Assembly: GCF_011397635.1 (NCBI RefSeq)
Contig: NC_064767.1
Location: forward strand, 17,153,037-17,217,036
Direction: 5' to 3'
From: Epinephelus fuscoguttatus
Taxonomy: Eukaryota; Chordata; Actinopteri; Perciformes; Serranidae
DNA length: 64,000 nucleotides
A model generated the notes under the pieces. That model saw only the letters and a list, made by a program, of their open reading frames with translations, was not told where the DNA came from and did not search any database. Shown piece by piece: positions 51,140 to 61,815 of the stretch. How positions within the stretch are numbered: the stretch's first letter is position 1; the number at the start of each line of letters is the position of its first letter. Both the position numbers and the translations under genes were made by a program.

Positions 51140-54100
51140 TCCTATTACTGCATCTTGCTAACTTGGCCATTCTGGATGTCACTAACTCAGCTTCTTCTCC
51201 AGAGCCTTTGTGCTCCACTGTCTCTCAGTTTAACCTGTATTGCAGCGGTGCCTGGATAGTGTGACGTGTGTGGTTGTGCTGCTGCCGTGGTCCTGCCAGA
51301 TGCCTCCTGCTGCTGCTGTTATCATTAGTCATACTTCTACTGTTATTATACACATATGGTTATTGTCACACATGTATACTATCAGATATTAATATATTAT
51401 TATTAATTATAATATTATTACTTTCATTAATGTTGTAAGCTACTGTCATTTATTATGTTGATCTGTTCTGTATGACATCTATTGCTCGTCTGTCCGTCCT
51501 GGAAGAGGGATCCCTCCTCAGTTGGTCTTCCTGAGGTTTCTACCGTCCCGTCCCGTCCCCCCCCCCCCCCCCGCTGTAAAGCCCTGTGAGGCAAATTGTG
51601 ATTTGTGATATTGGGATTTATGAATAAAATTGATTGATTGATTGCATTTCCCACAGGACTTAGAAATAATTTGAACATCCACAACTCCCACCTCCCTCCA
51701 AAGGCCTACTCCCCCCTCCTCCATTACGTCCTCATTACGTCTATGATCGATGTAGGCGTTGGCAAGGTAATGTTAGATACATGGAAGAGGAGAGCGAGTG
51801 TAGCATGTAATGTTATAGCCTATGTGTCATTAGAGCCAAACTAAAAATACCTGTCCAGCAGAAACTCTGCGACCATCTCGTCCCTTTTTAGCTCAGGATG
51901 AAGCTGCATTCGATCCGAATGCAATGATTGGTCAGAGATTTCTTAGAACCATGTGAGAATGGTATAATTATGAGTTTGTATCTCTGGTGGAATTCACTTA
52001 CATTTCAGTGTGCCCTCAGCTTATTAATAGCATTTTAACCTAAACAAAGAAAAGCGTAAAATTTCCAGAAAGGTAAGTGTTGTTTTAAGTGCGATTATGA
52101 CTCTCCACTGATTACCTGCCGACCTCACGGCGACAAGACTCCAGACTCAGGAAGTCACTGCAACAAGCCAAGAAATAGTTTGGGACAAAAACCCAGGCAG
52201 ATTTTTATTTTTTTTTACCTTCGGACAGAGCTGGGCTAGCTGGTCCCTCTTGCTCATAGTCTTTATGCCTCCCAGCTATAGCTTTATGTTTAGCAGACAG
52301 ATATGAGAGTACTATCAAGCATCTCATTAAACTTTCAGCAATTAAAGCAAATAGGCATATTTCCCAAAATGCCAAGCTACTGTATTAAAAGGTGTTTAAA
52401 TTATTCTGTTCCCTTAATGTATATAAATGGTTGAGCAATTAAGTGGAAAACACTTTATACAAAACTAAAATTTAGATGAAAAGATACATGTGTGTAACAT
52501 ACTTTACTTCCATATATTAAAGTGTATGCAAATGTATTAAATCACTAACATTTACCATCCAACAGGTTCAAATATCCTTCATACAACCACTTGTGCATAC
52601 AGTGTAATATAATAACTCATGACGAGTTGAAAGCCCACTCTGTCCCATGAGAAAGCGAGCCTGTCACTAATGGAGTCCCTTGGTTTGACAGTACCTTGGC
52701 AGTAGGGCCCAGAGCTTTCTGAAACTCCACCTTCTCCTCTTTATTATCCAGGCTGCCATGGTAACCAAAGCAGCTCACATCTCCCAGAAGCAAAGCCTCC
52801 TGGGAAATGGGCAGGATTCCACACTTCATCGAGGACACCTGTTAACAAGGGATAAAAGCAAGTAAGACTGTGACGCACAAACATATAAATAGAGGCACTT
52901 TTTTGTTTTTTTTTTGCTATAAGGCACAAATAAAACTTAACACAGCGATGTTAATCATGTGCTGTGCATTTTACAGCCGAGCTTCAAAGGAAATGGTAAA
53001 AGCGTGTTACAGGGTCTGCATCTAAAATAAGTAGCAGGGGGGCTGCTTTTAACTCAGCCTTTTCCTCTGGTGCAAAATAAGCATTTAACAGCAGCTTAGA
53101 TTAAGATGAAGCTCATTTAATATTGGCCTGGAGCATACTTACAGCAGCTGTAGCGGGGGTATGTATGTGGATGATACATCTCACATCAGGGCGCATTGAG
53201 TAAATGGAAGCATGAGGAGAGAAGCCAAAGTCGTCGATGCCCAGATCAGTCGTACCCTGGTCCACCACTTCACCAACTATGTTTACTTTCACCTACACAT
53301 GGCAGACAAAAAAACAAACCAACTCATTATTATTTCAGTTTTAAATACTAAACCTGTAGGCAATTACATACAGTATGATTGAACCATTAAAGGTGCCCTG
53401 TGGAGTTTTCTAGTAAACAAACAAAACTGCATTTATATTAATTAATTTCTAACAAAGATGCATTGTGTTTATCCTTGAGGCCTAACAAAGTGTTGAATGT
53501 AATGCTTCTCCTTGTAAAACATTTGCAAAGCCGTATTTTAAAAAAAGTATTTAACATTTTGGAGCCTGCATTGTTTACATCCATGTTTGCTAGCTAGCTA
53601 ACAGTCTCCTTCCTTTCTGCCTTCTGCTAACCCATTACTATGTGTATGTGTACTGGTGACCCTCTTAACTGTGTGTGTGGATATGAGTTCATGTGTTTAT
53701 TTATGTCATAAACACAAAACTGGGACCACAGACCACACTAGCCATTGTGCCACACTGCACTAGCATCTATGTTGATACAATTTACCTAATAATCAACCAT
53801 TCAAATATTTACACATCCTGAAGACCCTTTTACAGTTTGTAAATTATGATGGTGTATGCAAGGGTGTGCACGCAATACGGCAACAGAAACGTGGCGCAGT
53901 GCAATAGCTTGTAAAGCTATGCAAGGGCATTAACCACCAATGTGGCCCAATAATCAGTGGTCAGATTTGGTGGAGAAAGCTAGCGTGTACACCAGCAAGA
54001 AATTACCAGCACACAAGTCTCCAGATGCTAACAACTACATTATCTGTCAAATACCATGACACAGACTCTGAGTTTTCTGTCTTGAAATCCAAAAACTGCC

Positions 54101-57100
54101 CTAGCCAAAGACTAGTACACAATGCTACTATGTATGAGCCTTGGGTTGTTATTAACAAACTAAAAACACTAACATTACATCCTAAAAGAGAATTGTAGCA
54201 TATATTTTAGCATATCTCAGGGCATTATGCAAACATGAAATCTGCTTCTGTTGAGAATTTTTGATCATGTCCTCAGTCCAGTGGTAGTCAACACATTTTA
54301 AAGCTTGCAGCCATAGACTGCACCAATATTTCTAACAAGTGACCGTGATACATGGTGACTTTCAGCCAAATGTGTCCATGGTTGCTCATAATAACTTGTC
54401 AGCATAGGTAATACACACAGATAAGAATGTATTTAAAATTGACTATGGTAAAACAGAAGGAATTTTGAAAACACCCACATGTTCTGTTCATGTTTTTAAC
54501 AGCTGCTGTCGCAACAAGCAACCGTGACACATTAAGTTGAGGTACCAGTTAGCACGGTGACTCGTTAAACTGAAACATGGTTGTGAACTTGTCAGAATAC
54601 AGTAGAATCAGAGTCAGACTATCGATTCTGACATCCAAACATGCAATAACGAGCCATTTTGACGCTGGCAACAATTTTGATTCAATGTCTAAGGCTTGTT
54701 GACTCTTCTGAATGCCTGGGGCAAAACTCAACTTCCATTGCCAACATGGACACATATATTTAGTGATGTTGGCTGTGAAAGGGTCCATTATTTGTCAGTA
54801 CTCATAAAGATATAAAATATATAAATACCCTGAAACTCTATTTCATTGTAAATTACCTTTATACAAGTCAAACTTATCAATCGACTCAGACCACAAACTA
54901 TATATAAGTACATGTTTTACAGCTGATGTTTGCACTATTTTTGGATTATAAGCATATTCTGTACAGGCTTAGTTGGTCTACCTCTCAGGGCACTGATATT
55001 TAATGAAGCCAAGTTAAGTAAAGTTAGGAGCTGAAAATTGGGATAATGCAAGTTACTATGTTCTTCAGCTTTTTGTGTTTGGCAAGACAAACTAAACCCT
55101 TATTTTGGGAGACAAATGAAAACTCACAACAGAAGTTATTAGCTATTACTATGTGGATAACAGGCTGTATTAGAGAGGAACTAATGATAGTTGAGCACTG
55201 TAGCTTTTTCTGTTGGATACATCTAGAAACCTTTGTGAACTCTGATGGAAACAGGTCAGGCAGATGTAATGTATGTTGAGAACTCACGTCCAGTATTACC
55301 ACCAGACGTACCGGACCATTCCCTTTACAATAAAAATACAAAAATCTTACTGTACTAACCCAACACTCCTTACTTAAAATTGAAAACTTTAGGGTGTCAT
55401 CCAATTGATTATTATTGACATTAATTGTGATTTCACCGAATACACTGAAATTGTGTTCTGAATTTTGCCCATTGCTTGTTGTTAAGTTCCCTGATAAAGC
55501 AGTCCGTACCCCTAATTGGAAAATAACAACAAACACAGTCATTGTGCTTACCAAATTTGCTGCCGTCACCTCAGCGAAAGACAGACCTCGGGGACTAATA
55601 AGAATGTGGTCCTGCTCTTTACTGACACGCACCTGACAAACAAAATGAACATATTATTAAAATCCACACATTAAATAAGTTACAATGAAATGCATAACAT
55701 GAGAGAGACATTCTGAAATTCCTATTTGGACTGAGACTTCAGACTGAGCTGTATATTTATTTCTGACCCATATGATGACTCTGCAGCATTTTTCCCGCAA
55801 TAAATTCATTCCTGTCAGGGTCAAAAGCCTGTTAAAAAGTACTGACACCACGTGAGACCACATCTTCACTCTTAAAATTCTTTAAGCTGGGTTAACAGCT
55901 ACTCAGAGCAGGAGAGAACCATTTCACACATTCAAGGGTACAGGAAACTCTGAAACACAAAGGACAGCTCTCTTCACTGTGAAGACCTCAAAAATCGGTG
56001 TGTGGGTTGATAAAACTGACTTTCTAGGCTTTGTCTTTGGGGAAAATCTGAGCTTTATATCTTGACATCGCAGGTGTTCATCACATATTTCAGTTTGAGT
56101 TCTTGCTGTTGGGGAGCTATACATATTCACAAATCTGACTTTTCCAAACCATAAATAATATATGCACTCTGAAAATAAAGAGGTATTCCCCTTTCAGCCT
56201 CCCAGTAGCCAGAAAACACGAGGCACGCATAAAAATACACAAACCTTGTGCAGCATACATAAGCAGAGGTGCACTGGAGCGGCAAGTAGTTGTGATGTTG
56301 TACTCACAGTAATGTAGGAGCTTGTAAAACGAGCCCAGCTGAAGAGGTCAACAAGCCTGTAGAGGCTGGCCAGCCTGCAGCGACTCTGTTTCTCCCCTTT
56401 GGCAAAGGAGGGAGACTCGATGCCATACAAGTCATTGACTGGAGTCACCATGCCAACGCCTGCCACAAGACACAACATCATTAACATCACATTAAATTTG
56501 CATTTTTCCAAACATCTACAAAGATATTTACGTGGTTTGTTTTCACTGTATATAAGGTTAAAACATCCCAGTGAACTTGAGTCTCTACAGCTGAAGCTTA
56601 AAAAAGGTCTTTCTCACAGGGGGATTTTTGGGCTGTAACACCATATAAGGGCATTAGATGATACAGGACCCTATCTTTAACAACCACTTTAGCTTTTAAA
56701 AGAGCAGGTCTGCCTCTGCGACCTCAGCCATTTCCTACAGAGACTCCTTCCCAAACATTTGCAGTGTTACTAGACAAACTTTTAGTTCCCGGGTGCTCCA
56801 TGACCTCCCGAGGACCATAAGGCGAAGAGGTTAGGCTAACATAATTAGCATTGCAAACTGCTGTTAAGGCATTACCAAGACTGGTCATGAGGGCTGCTTA
56901 ATAGAAACACTGACAATGAAGAATGCTGTCAACAGCTTTCCGCCTTTTCTGCTGTTTCAGGGTTGTTCAGTGTCACAAGAGTCTGACAATTCAGCCTCTG
57001 ACAATGAAGATATTCAGCCTGCATAATGCACATGGCGTACACACACGCTGAATGACAATCAGGCCCGGATGGAGATAGGGATAGACATTCACACACACAC

Positions 57101-58691
57101 AAACACAGTGGCACTCACTGATGGGTGAAGTCAAGGGGCCAGCCCCTCCCAAGGTACTGGCCATGACCAGGTCAGCAATCTGTCTCAGAGCCAGCAGACC
57201 AGTAGGGTTGTTGCCCTTCGTCATCTGGTCCTGAATCAGCCCTTCCAACTCATCTTTAAACACCTGCAGACAAATAAGAAAGAGTTGTTTGCAAACCGTA
57301 AAGCTCCCTTCACCTAGCAACACTATACACAATACACAACCTAACTTGAACTTCTTTACAACACCTCATGATGTGTCAGGGCTCACAGCATGCTTATTAC
57401 ATCAGTACACAAATCACTGAAGACCACTCGAAACCTCTTTGTGTGTCTGTGTGAAAAGGGCTCGACGAGAAGCAGGGGGGATTGCGTTAAACCCCACAAT
57501 CAATTTTTGCCTTCAAGAGTAGCCTGCGAGTCTTGAAACAGCACTTTTTTTTTTCTCCTGTGTGCTGCAGCTAAGCTCCAGCATTCTGCTTCATCCGACC
57601 ACGGTTCCCATGGCGACGAGATGAGCTCCACTTGTTGGGCCTGTTATGCAATCGCAGATGAGTGTGGGCTCGTCTTATTTCCATGCACTTCATTGGCATG
57701 TGTTTATTGCGCCTCCTTGTACTTCATCTAACCAGACTGTACTCCTCTGTTTCTGACATAATACTGTATATAGATGCAGAATGAAAGGAAAATGCTGTGA
57801 TACGGGCTACAACCAAAGATTATTTTCAGTACAGGTTAATAGTTTAAGCTATAAAATGTCAGAAATTAGTGTCTGAACATCAGTCCAAAGCCCCAGTATC
57901 TTCGGTTTCATATCGTGCAAGATAATAACAGCCAGCAAATATTCATGTCTGAGGAGCCTAAATGTGAGAGAATGTTTGTCATATTTGCAAAGTTTGATCG
58001 ATTACCAAAAAAGCTGCCAATTAATTTGCTGCCAATCTACCAATCTTCAAAGTGACTAGCTGACTCAGCTGTAGCAAACAGCTACAGTTACAAAGCAGAT
58101 ACTGTGTATAATAAGTATGTAAGCAAATTCTGAGAATATGCAGACTTTCTTCTACCTTTAAATATAGTTAGTTAGTACACATAATCTGTAATTACATAAG
58201 TGAAAACTGATATGTCGATGTTCAAACACACACAGAGATGGAAGTTTGTCTGCAACAGTGCCACATTTCATAACAGCTGCAGCATAAACTCACAGCTAAA
58301 CCCATATCTGAGCACAGCAGAGAGTACGAAATGACATTCACATAAACAAGAACAAAATACATTTCAGTCAGCCTCGAGTAAAGGTACGGTATGCCTCTCT
58401 GGCTTTTAAAGCACTGTTTATTACTCATACACACACTGAAAGCTGCGTGTGTAGGTGGGCACTTGTACAGAGCTGCTGCGGGCTACATACCGGACTCTGC
58501 AGGATCTGAGTGACCCTCTTCTTTTGCTCCATCATGTTGAAGTCCTGCCTCAGGTCCGGCGACATGTTCCTGCTGCGGAGGTACTCGGGGTCACTCTCGT
58601 CTATGCGGTTGAGGTAGCGCTCCTTGGGGTCGTTGCTGTTCAGGGACAGGGTGAGGGACCCCGCCGTCTGCCTGACATCCACCAGACTCAT
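39546..58691 (-). CDS. add3: Gamma-adducin (adducin 3)
   Basis: Adducins cap actin barbed ends and recruit spectrin to the cortical membrane skeleton. Fourteen coding exons were traced right to left: 58491-58691, 57119-57263, 56308-56459, 55552-55632, 53143-53292, 52695-52838, 48956-49054, 48089-48259, 46445-46705, 46122-46238, 44722-44811, 43524-43647, 39959-40060 and 39546-39796. Together they are 2088 nt in frame, or 695 aa (human 674-706). Landmarks are PERYL-like [40 protein letters not shown], the aldolase-II-like head ([67 protein letters not shown]), [52 protein letters not shown] and the C-terminal MARCKS-like [20 protein letters not shown] with its kinase-site serine. SPRTKTMWMK and [10 protein letters not shown] fit ADD3 better than ADD1 or ADD2. 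Residues about 328-360 are divergent. Whether it is the a or b teleost copy cannot be told. Confidence 0.95.
40256..40733. mobile_element. MITE with GGGCCCTGACACACCAA-type inverted ends
   Basis: The left end reads CAGGGCCCTGACACACCAAG. The right end, on the opposite strand, reads AAAGGCCCAGGCACACCAAA. Both share GGCCC, then a short spacer, then CACACCAA, which makes imperfect terminal inverted repeats about 480 bp apart. It lies in the add3 intron between exons 12 and 13. No transposase reading frame is present. Target-site duplications could not be fixed, and the exact ends may be off by several bases. A left-end-like GGGCCGTATACACCAAGAA at about 63554 suggests a related family. Confidence 0.45.
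41060..42185. repeat. Older dispersed repeat split by MITE copy B
   Basis: The left part runs from GTTAGCATGCTAACATTTGC (about 41073) to GTGGTGCTAGATGAAAAGTT (about 41200). The right part resumes at about 42038 with AAGGGCTCACCAAAGTGATT and GGCATGAATGTCTGGACCAA, ending near GATGGCACTAGAT. I recall GATGAAAAGTTAAGGGATCACC as continuous in a common percomorph repeat, so a later insertion split it. It lies in an add3 intron. Confidence 0.5.
41215..42040. mobile_element. TTA-flanked MITE copy B with a nested insertion
   Basis: The left end TCCAGTGTGTAGGATTTAG (41215-41233) is an imperfect inverted match of the right end, which on the minus strand reads TCTAGTGTGTATGATTCAG. Both sides carry TTA (GTTACAGATCC... 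and ...GAGCTTTAAGGG), fitting the 3-bp TWA duplications of PIF/Harbinger-type elements. Internal segments shared with copy A include AGAATGAGCTGTTT, CGCCATGTTG and TACAGTAGCCC. About 0.46 kb at about 41354-41815 has no counterpart in copy A and looks like a further insertion into it. Confidence 0.55.
43065..43490. mobile_element. MITE with TTAAAGGG-type terminal inverted repeats
   Basis: The left end TTTAAAGGGGAACTATAAC and the right end GGTGTTTCCCTTTAAGG are imperfect inverted repeats (TTAAAGGGGAAC versus TTAAAGGGAAAC) about 425 bp apart. They sit in the add3 intron just left of exon 12. A TTAA-like end is compatible with a piggyBac-type or related MITE. No coding capacity is seen. Confidence 0.5.
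49946..51641 (+). mobile_element. 5'-truncated L2/CR1/Rex1-clade LINE fragment inside an add3 intron
   Basis: The C-terminal half of a non-LTR reverse transcriptase is readable on the plus strand, antisense to add3. It shows [12 protein letters not shown], then [14 protein letters not shown], then the catalytic box YTDD at 50156-50167 (usually YADD), then [11 protein letters not shown] and RLDYCNSI. A one-base shift near 50565 moves the frame, and the protein continues with [32 protein letters not shown] and [14 protein letters not shown]. The 3' tail holds a (CT)n run (51087-51136), a C16 run (51557-51572) and terminal ATTGATTGATTG units, typical of this LINE group. The 8-mer TTGCATTT occurs just before the 5' end (49938-49945) and just after the tail (51642-51649), a possible target duplication. 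The element is dead. Confidence 0.85.
51087..51136. repeat. (CT)n microsatellite in the LINE tail
   Basis: A near-perfect CT dinucleotide run of about 50 bp within the LINE 3' region. Its minus-strand reading gives an Arg-Glu repeat open frame that is an artefact. Confidence 0.9.
53293..55551. other. add3: add3 intron between exons 4 and 5
   Basis: A 2.26-kb intron. The stretch beginning AAAGGTGCCCTGTGGAGTTTT at about 53391 resembles the left end of a dispersed fish repeat I recall, including GCTAGCTAGCTAAC near 53590. The right 0.5 kb is open in frame with exon 4, which is reported separately as a finding. Confidence 0.4.
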
Positions 58692-59530
58692 GTCTCTGCT
58701 GCACGGCCTCCTACACTTCCTCCGGGATCTGCGAGAGAGGATGAAACACCGCAGCTTGCTTCACATTCAGGCTGTCAAGGCAACCAAGTGTTGATTTAAC
58801 AGAAAAGATAGTGTATGGGTGCTATGGTGACTCATGTAATTACAGGGATGGAGACAAAAAGCGAGGAGGACATTGTTGTATGATTGATGTTGCTTTGCGA
58901 GTACAAAGCTGTTGATGTGCACAAAAAAAGGGACGGGTTAGTCACTGCAGCTGGGGGGCATAATGCAAGTATTTTTACAGACAGTTAGTACAATTCAATA
59001 GCACAGCAATGAATGTGAGCTTCTTACATAGCTCCCATTCTCACAGGCACTTATTTTCTATCACTTAGTGGGTTTTAGCAGAGAAGTTCAGCCTCCTTTC
59101 TCTCCTCACAGATGGAGGCCAGCTCATGGAGTGTGAAAGCAGAGAGAAGTGACTTCTACTGTTCAGCCAGCAACTATAAAGCACTGTCAACAATACACAA
59201 AGGTAGGCCCCATGCAAATTAGCCAGTCTGGATAGCAGTTAGCACCTCTGGTACCTGGGTATGGGGGTGGAGGGATACAGGAGGTTAACTTACATCAGGC
59301 CTGCATATGAAACTGTTTCACTACCAAACCAAATGTAAACTTCGTGCAGACTGTTGTGCATTGCACTCGGTGCAGATTACAACTTTAGACCATATTACAC
59401 TATGAAAAGTAACGCAGGAGGGGGTACATTAGCCGCAGCCGCGCTTTGAGACTTGTTGTCTGCGCTCCACAAAAACAAAGCGAACACAAACCCACGAGGA
59501 CAAAACTGTTACTGTAAGTTGATCATTACC

Positions 59531-59720
59531 TGAAACAAAAGTGCTCAGCTCGTGAATTAACTTGACTCCACACGATGTGATGTCGAATATCTCCGACAGA
59601 GGCTCCAGAAAAATGTTGATAAAAGCAGACGGATGTTATTTCCGATTCGGAAACATTGTGGGAAAAGAGCGCAACTTGGTGCTGCTACAATATCCAGACG
59701 GAGCAGACTGCCCGCTGCGG
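59531..59720 (-). promoter_or_regulatory. add3: Probable add3 non-coding first exon and promoter, with an opposing plus-strand donor
   Basis: On the minus strand, CACTTTTGTTTCAG|GTAATGATC gives a donor at 59531, about 0.8 kb upstream of the acceptor CCTCTCTCGCAG at 58729 that opens the ATG-bearing exon. The sequence just right of it is CpG-enriched, which suggests a first exon starting near 59600-59700. It would contain a tiny upstream frame (MFPNRK-stop). On the plus strand the same stretch carries a start at 59613, an open frame beginning MLIKADGCYFRFGN, and a strong donor CTGCGG|GTGAGTAG near 59719. That could be the first exon of a divergent transcript. I do not recognise the peptide and saw no downstream exon. 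Confidence 0.4.
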
Positions 59721-59820
59721 GTGAGTAGTGAGATGAAGAAGAGTGAAGAGTGGCTGCATGGAGGAGGATGTGGGTGTGTTTGTGTGGGAAAAAGGAAAAG
59801 TGACCATGTGACTTCACTTA

Positions 59821-61075
59821 TCCACCCACTAGGCCTTATGTATGCAGCGGGACAAAGGAATGGCCACTCAGGATCAGTTCAGCTTTTCGGGGCTGTTCTT
59901 CACAACCATGCTGTTGCTTCCCCTGTAATAACAGCCTTGTAGCTTCGCCACCTTATTCCTGTGGTGTTGCTTCATCTCTTGTGGTATCCCTAATATCCCA
60001 CAAGGAACTTGTTATAAGTTACTGCAGTTTGAAGCAGAGTTTGGGATTTTTTTATGCTCCTCTGTCTGTCTCTCTATGTGCGATTCATTAACTCCTACCA
60101 CTTCATTTCATAAATAACTGAGGCTCCTGTGTTACCACAGCTCCTCTGTGGAGGTTTGCATCAAAGCTATATGGCCCAGCCATAACAAAACAGAGAACTT
60201 CAAAGCCAGAACAAGTGCTTTCCTCAAAAAGTGAGTGCCTCCACCAGAAAAAGTTTTCCAAAATATAGGATGTTTGCTCTGAGAAAGCAATGAAAGGCAG
60301 ATGTTCTCTCAAGGAGGAAAGACTATTTCTGAGTCTTTTATTAACTTTACATTTAATCCCAAATCCACAAACAATGTTTTCTGATCACTTTAATGTGCCA
60401 AATACAGTTATACATGTGATCATGGATGGATTACTGAACAGGCTTTCCGGGAACAAGCCTAAGGGCCCAAAGTGTCAGGGCCCCCACAGCCCTTTCCTGC
60501 AAAAAGTCATTCAAAGAGACACGTACTATCAGCGCACAAATACCCCTTTTATTTCTGTATCTTGAATCAGTTCTGTTCAGGACTCTTGGAACTTAGGCTT
60601 TATCTAGCAAACCAGCAATTTTGAGCGGAACCATAGTAATCAAGGATGTGTCATCAACAGAGAATCTTGCACAACACACAATGGAAATAAACAGTAGTAG
60701 CAAAGTAAGAGATTGCATCAATTACCTGCAAAATTTTGCCCTGTTATTACAGATGTTCATTTCTACCCCCAAAACAAGCCTGAACCAAGTATAAATGAGA
60801 CCATTGCGTACTCATTTTTGCATAACAGTTTCTCGCCTGACTTCTCCATTGTTGCTTTCTCCATCCTCTCTTTCCAACCTGTAGAATATGACGAGCCCAC
60901 TGATGTCGTCACATTTCGCACTTAATCTCAAGGAAAACCTATTCTTTTTTGGTTCCGGCTGAAAGCCAACTTTTCAGGCTCTGAAACGGTTTATTTTTGG
61001 TTGAAATGCTCTGAATGATTCAAAACTAGGTGCGGGAACTGGCATGGAAACTGTTCCATGATGGTGGGAAATGGG
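59821..61075. other. Intergenic, no gene seen
   Basis: AT-rich flank right of the add3 promoter. The short plus-strand frames here have no family motif or splice-site support. No RNA gene or complete transposon was recognised. Confidence 0.4.
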
Positions 61076-61078
61076 CAA

Positions 61079-61815
61079 AGAGACTCAAAATAACTACAAA
61101 GAGATGCAAATCAACGACAGACAGAAACAAAATGACTGCAAAGAGACACAAAACAACTACAAAGAGATGCAAAACAATTCCAAAAGCACTCATAAAGACT
61201 ATGAAATAGAACAGCAGAACAACCACAGAGACTCAAAATGACTTCCAAGAGATGCAAATCAACTACAAAGAGAAACAAAATGGCTGCTAAGAGACACCAA
61301 ACGACTAGAAATAGACACAAAACGACTACAAACAGATGCAAAACAACTGTAAAAACACTTGTTAAGACTGTGAAATGGAGCAGAACAACCACAGAGACTC
61401 AAAATGACCACCAAGAGATGCAAAATGACTACAAAGACATGCAAAATGACTACAAAGAGATGCAAAACAATTGCAAAAGCACTCATAAAGACTATGAAAT
61501 GGAGCAGAACAACCACAGAGACACAAAATGACTTCCAAGAGATGCAAATCAACTCCAAAGAGAAAGAAAATGGCTGCTAAGAGACACAAAACGACTACAA
61601 AGAGATGCAAAACAACTGCAAAAAAACTTGCTAAGACTGTGAAATGGAGCAGAACAACCATAGAGACTCAAAATGACCACCAAGAGATGCAAAACGACTA
61701 AAAAGAGAAACAAAATGGCCGCTAAGAGACACAAAATAACTACAAAGAGTTGCAATATGACAACAAAGAGATGCAAACACAAGGAGAGATGCATAACCAC
61801 TATAAGAGATGCAGC
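61079..61815. repeat. Minisatellite of 21-bp units with higher-order structure
   Basis: About 35 tandem, diverged 21-bp units approximate AGAGAYRCAAAAYRACTACAA. A distinctive variant containing CAGAACAACCAC recurs at 61215, 61381, 61505 and 61650. The intervals of 166, 124 and 145 bp equal 8, 6 and 7 units minus 2 bp, which shows a variable-length higher-order repeat. Because 21 is divisible by three, several frames on both strands stay open, producing spurious proteins of up to 99 aa (KTT/NDYKEMQ-like on plus, VLHLFVVIL-like on minus). Confidence 0.9.

Larger units (their letters stand above)
49055..52694. other. add3: add3 intron between exons 6 and 7, outside the LINE
   Basis: This 3.6-kb intron holds the LINE fragment (49946-51641) and, around it, AT-rich sequence with no other recognised feature. 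The exon 6 donor (AAG|GTACTG at 52695) and the exon 7 acceptor (TTTTTCAG|GTGATG at 49054) are both canonical. Confidence 0.6.

Noticed and set aside
51027-51218. Minus-strand protein with a long Arg-Glu repeat
   Set aside because: It is the translation of the (CT)n microsatellite in the LINE tail.
61079-61815. Possible CRISPR-like array
   Set aside because: The units are contiguous and diverged with no unique spacers, no cas genes are present, and the host is a vertebrate.
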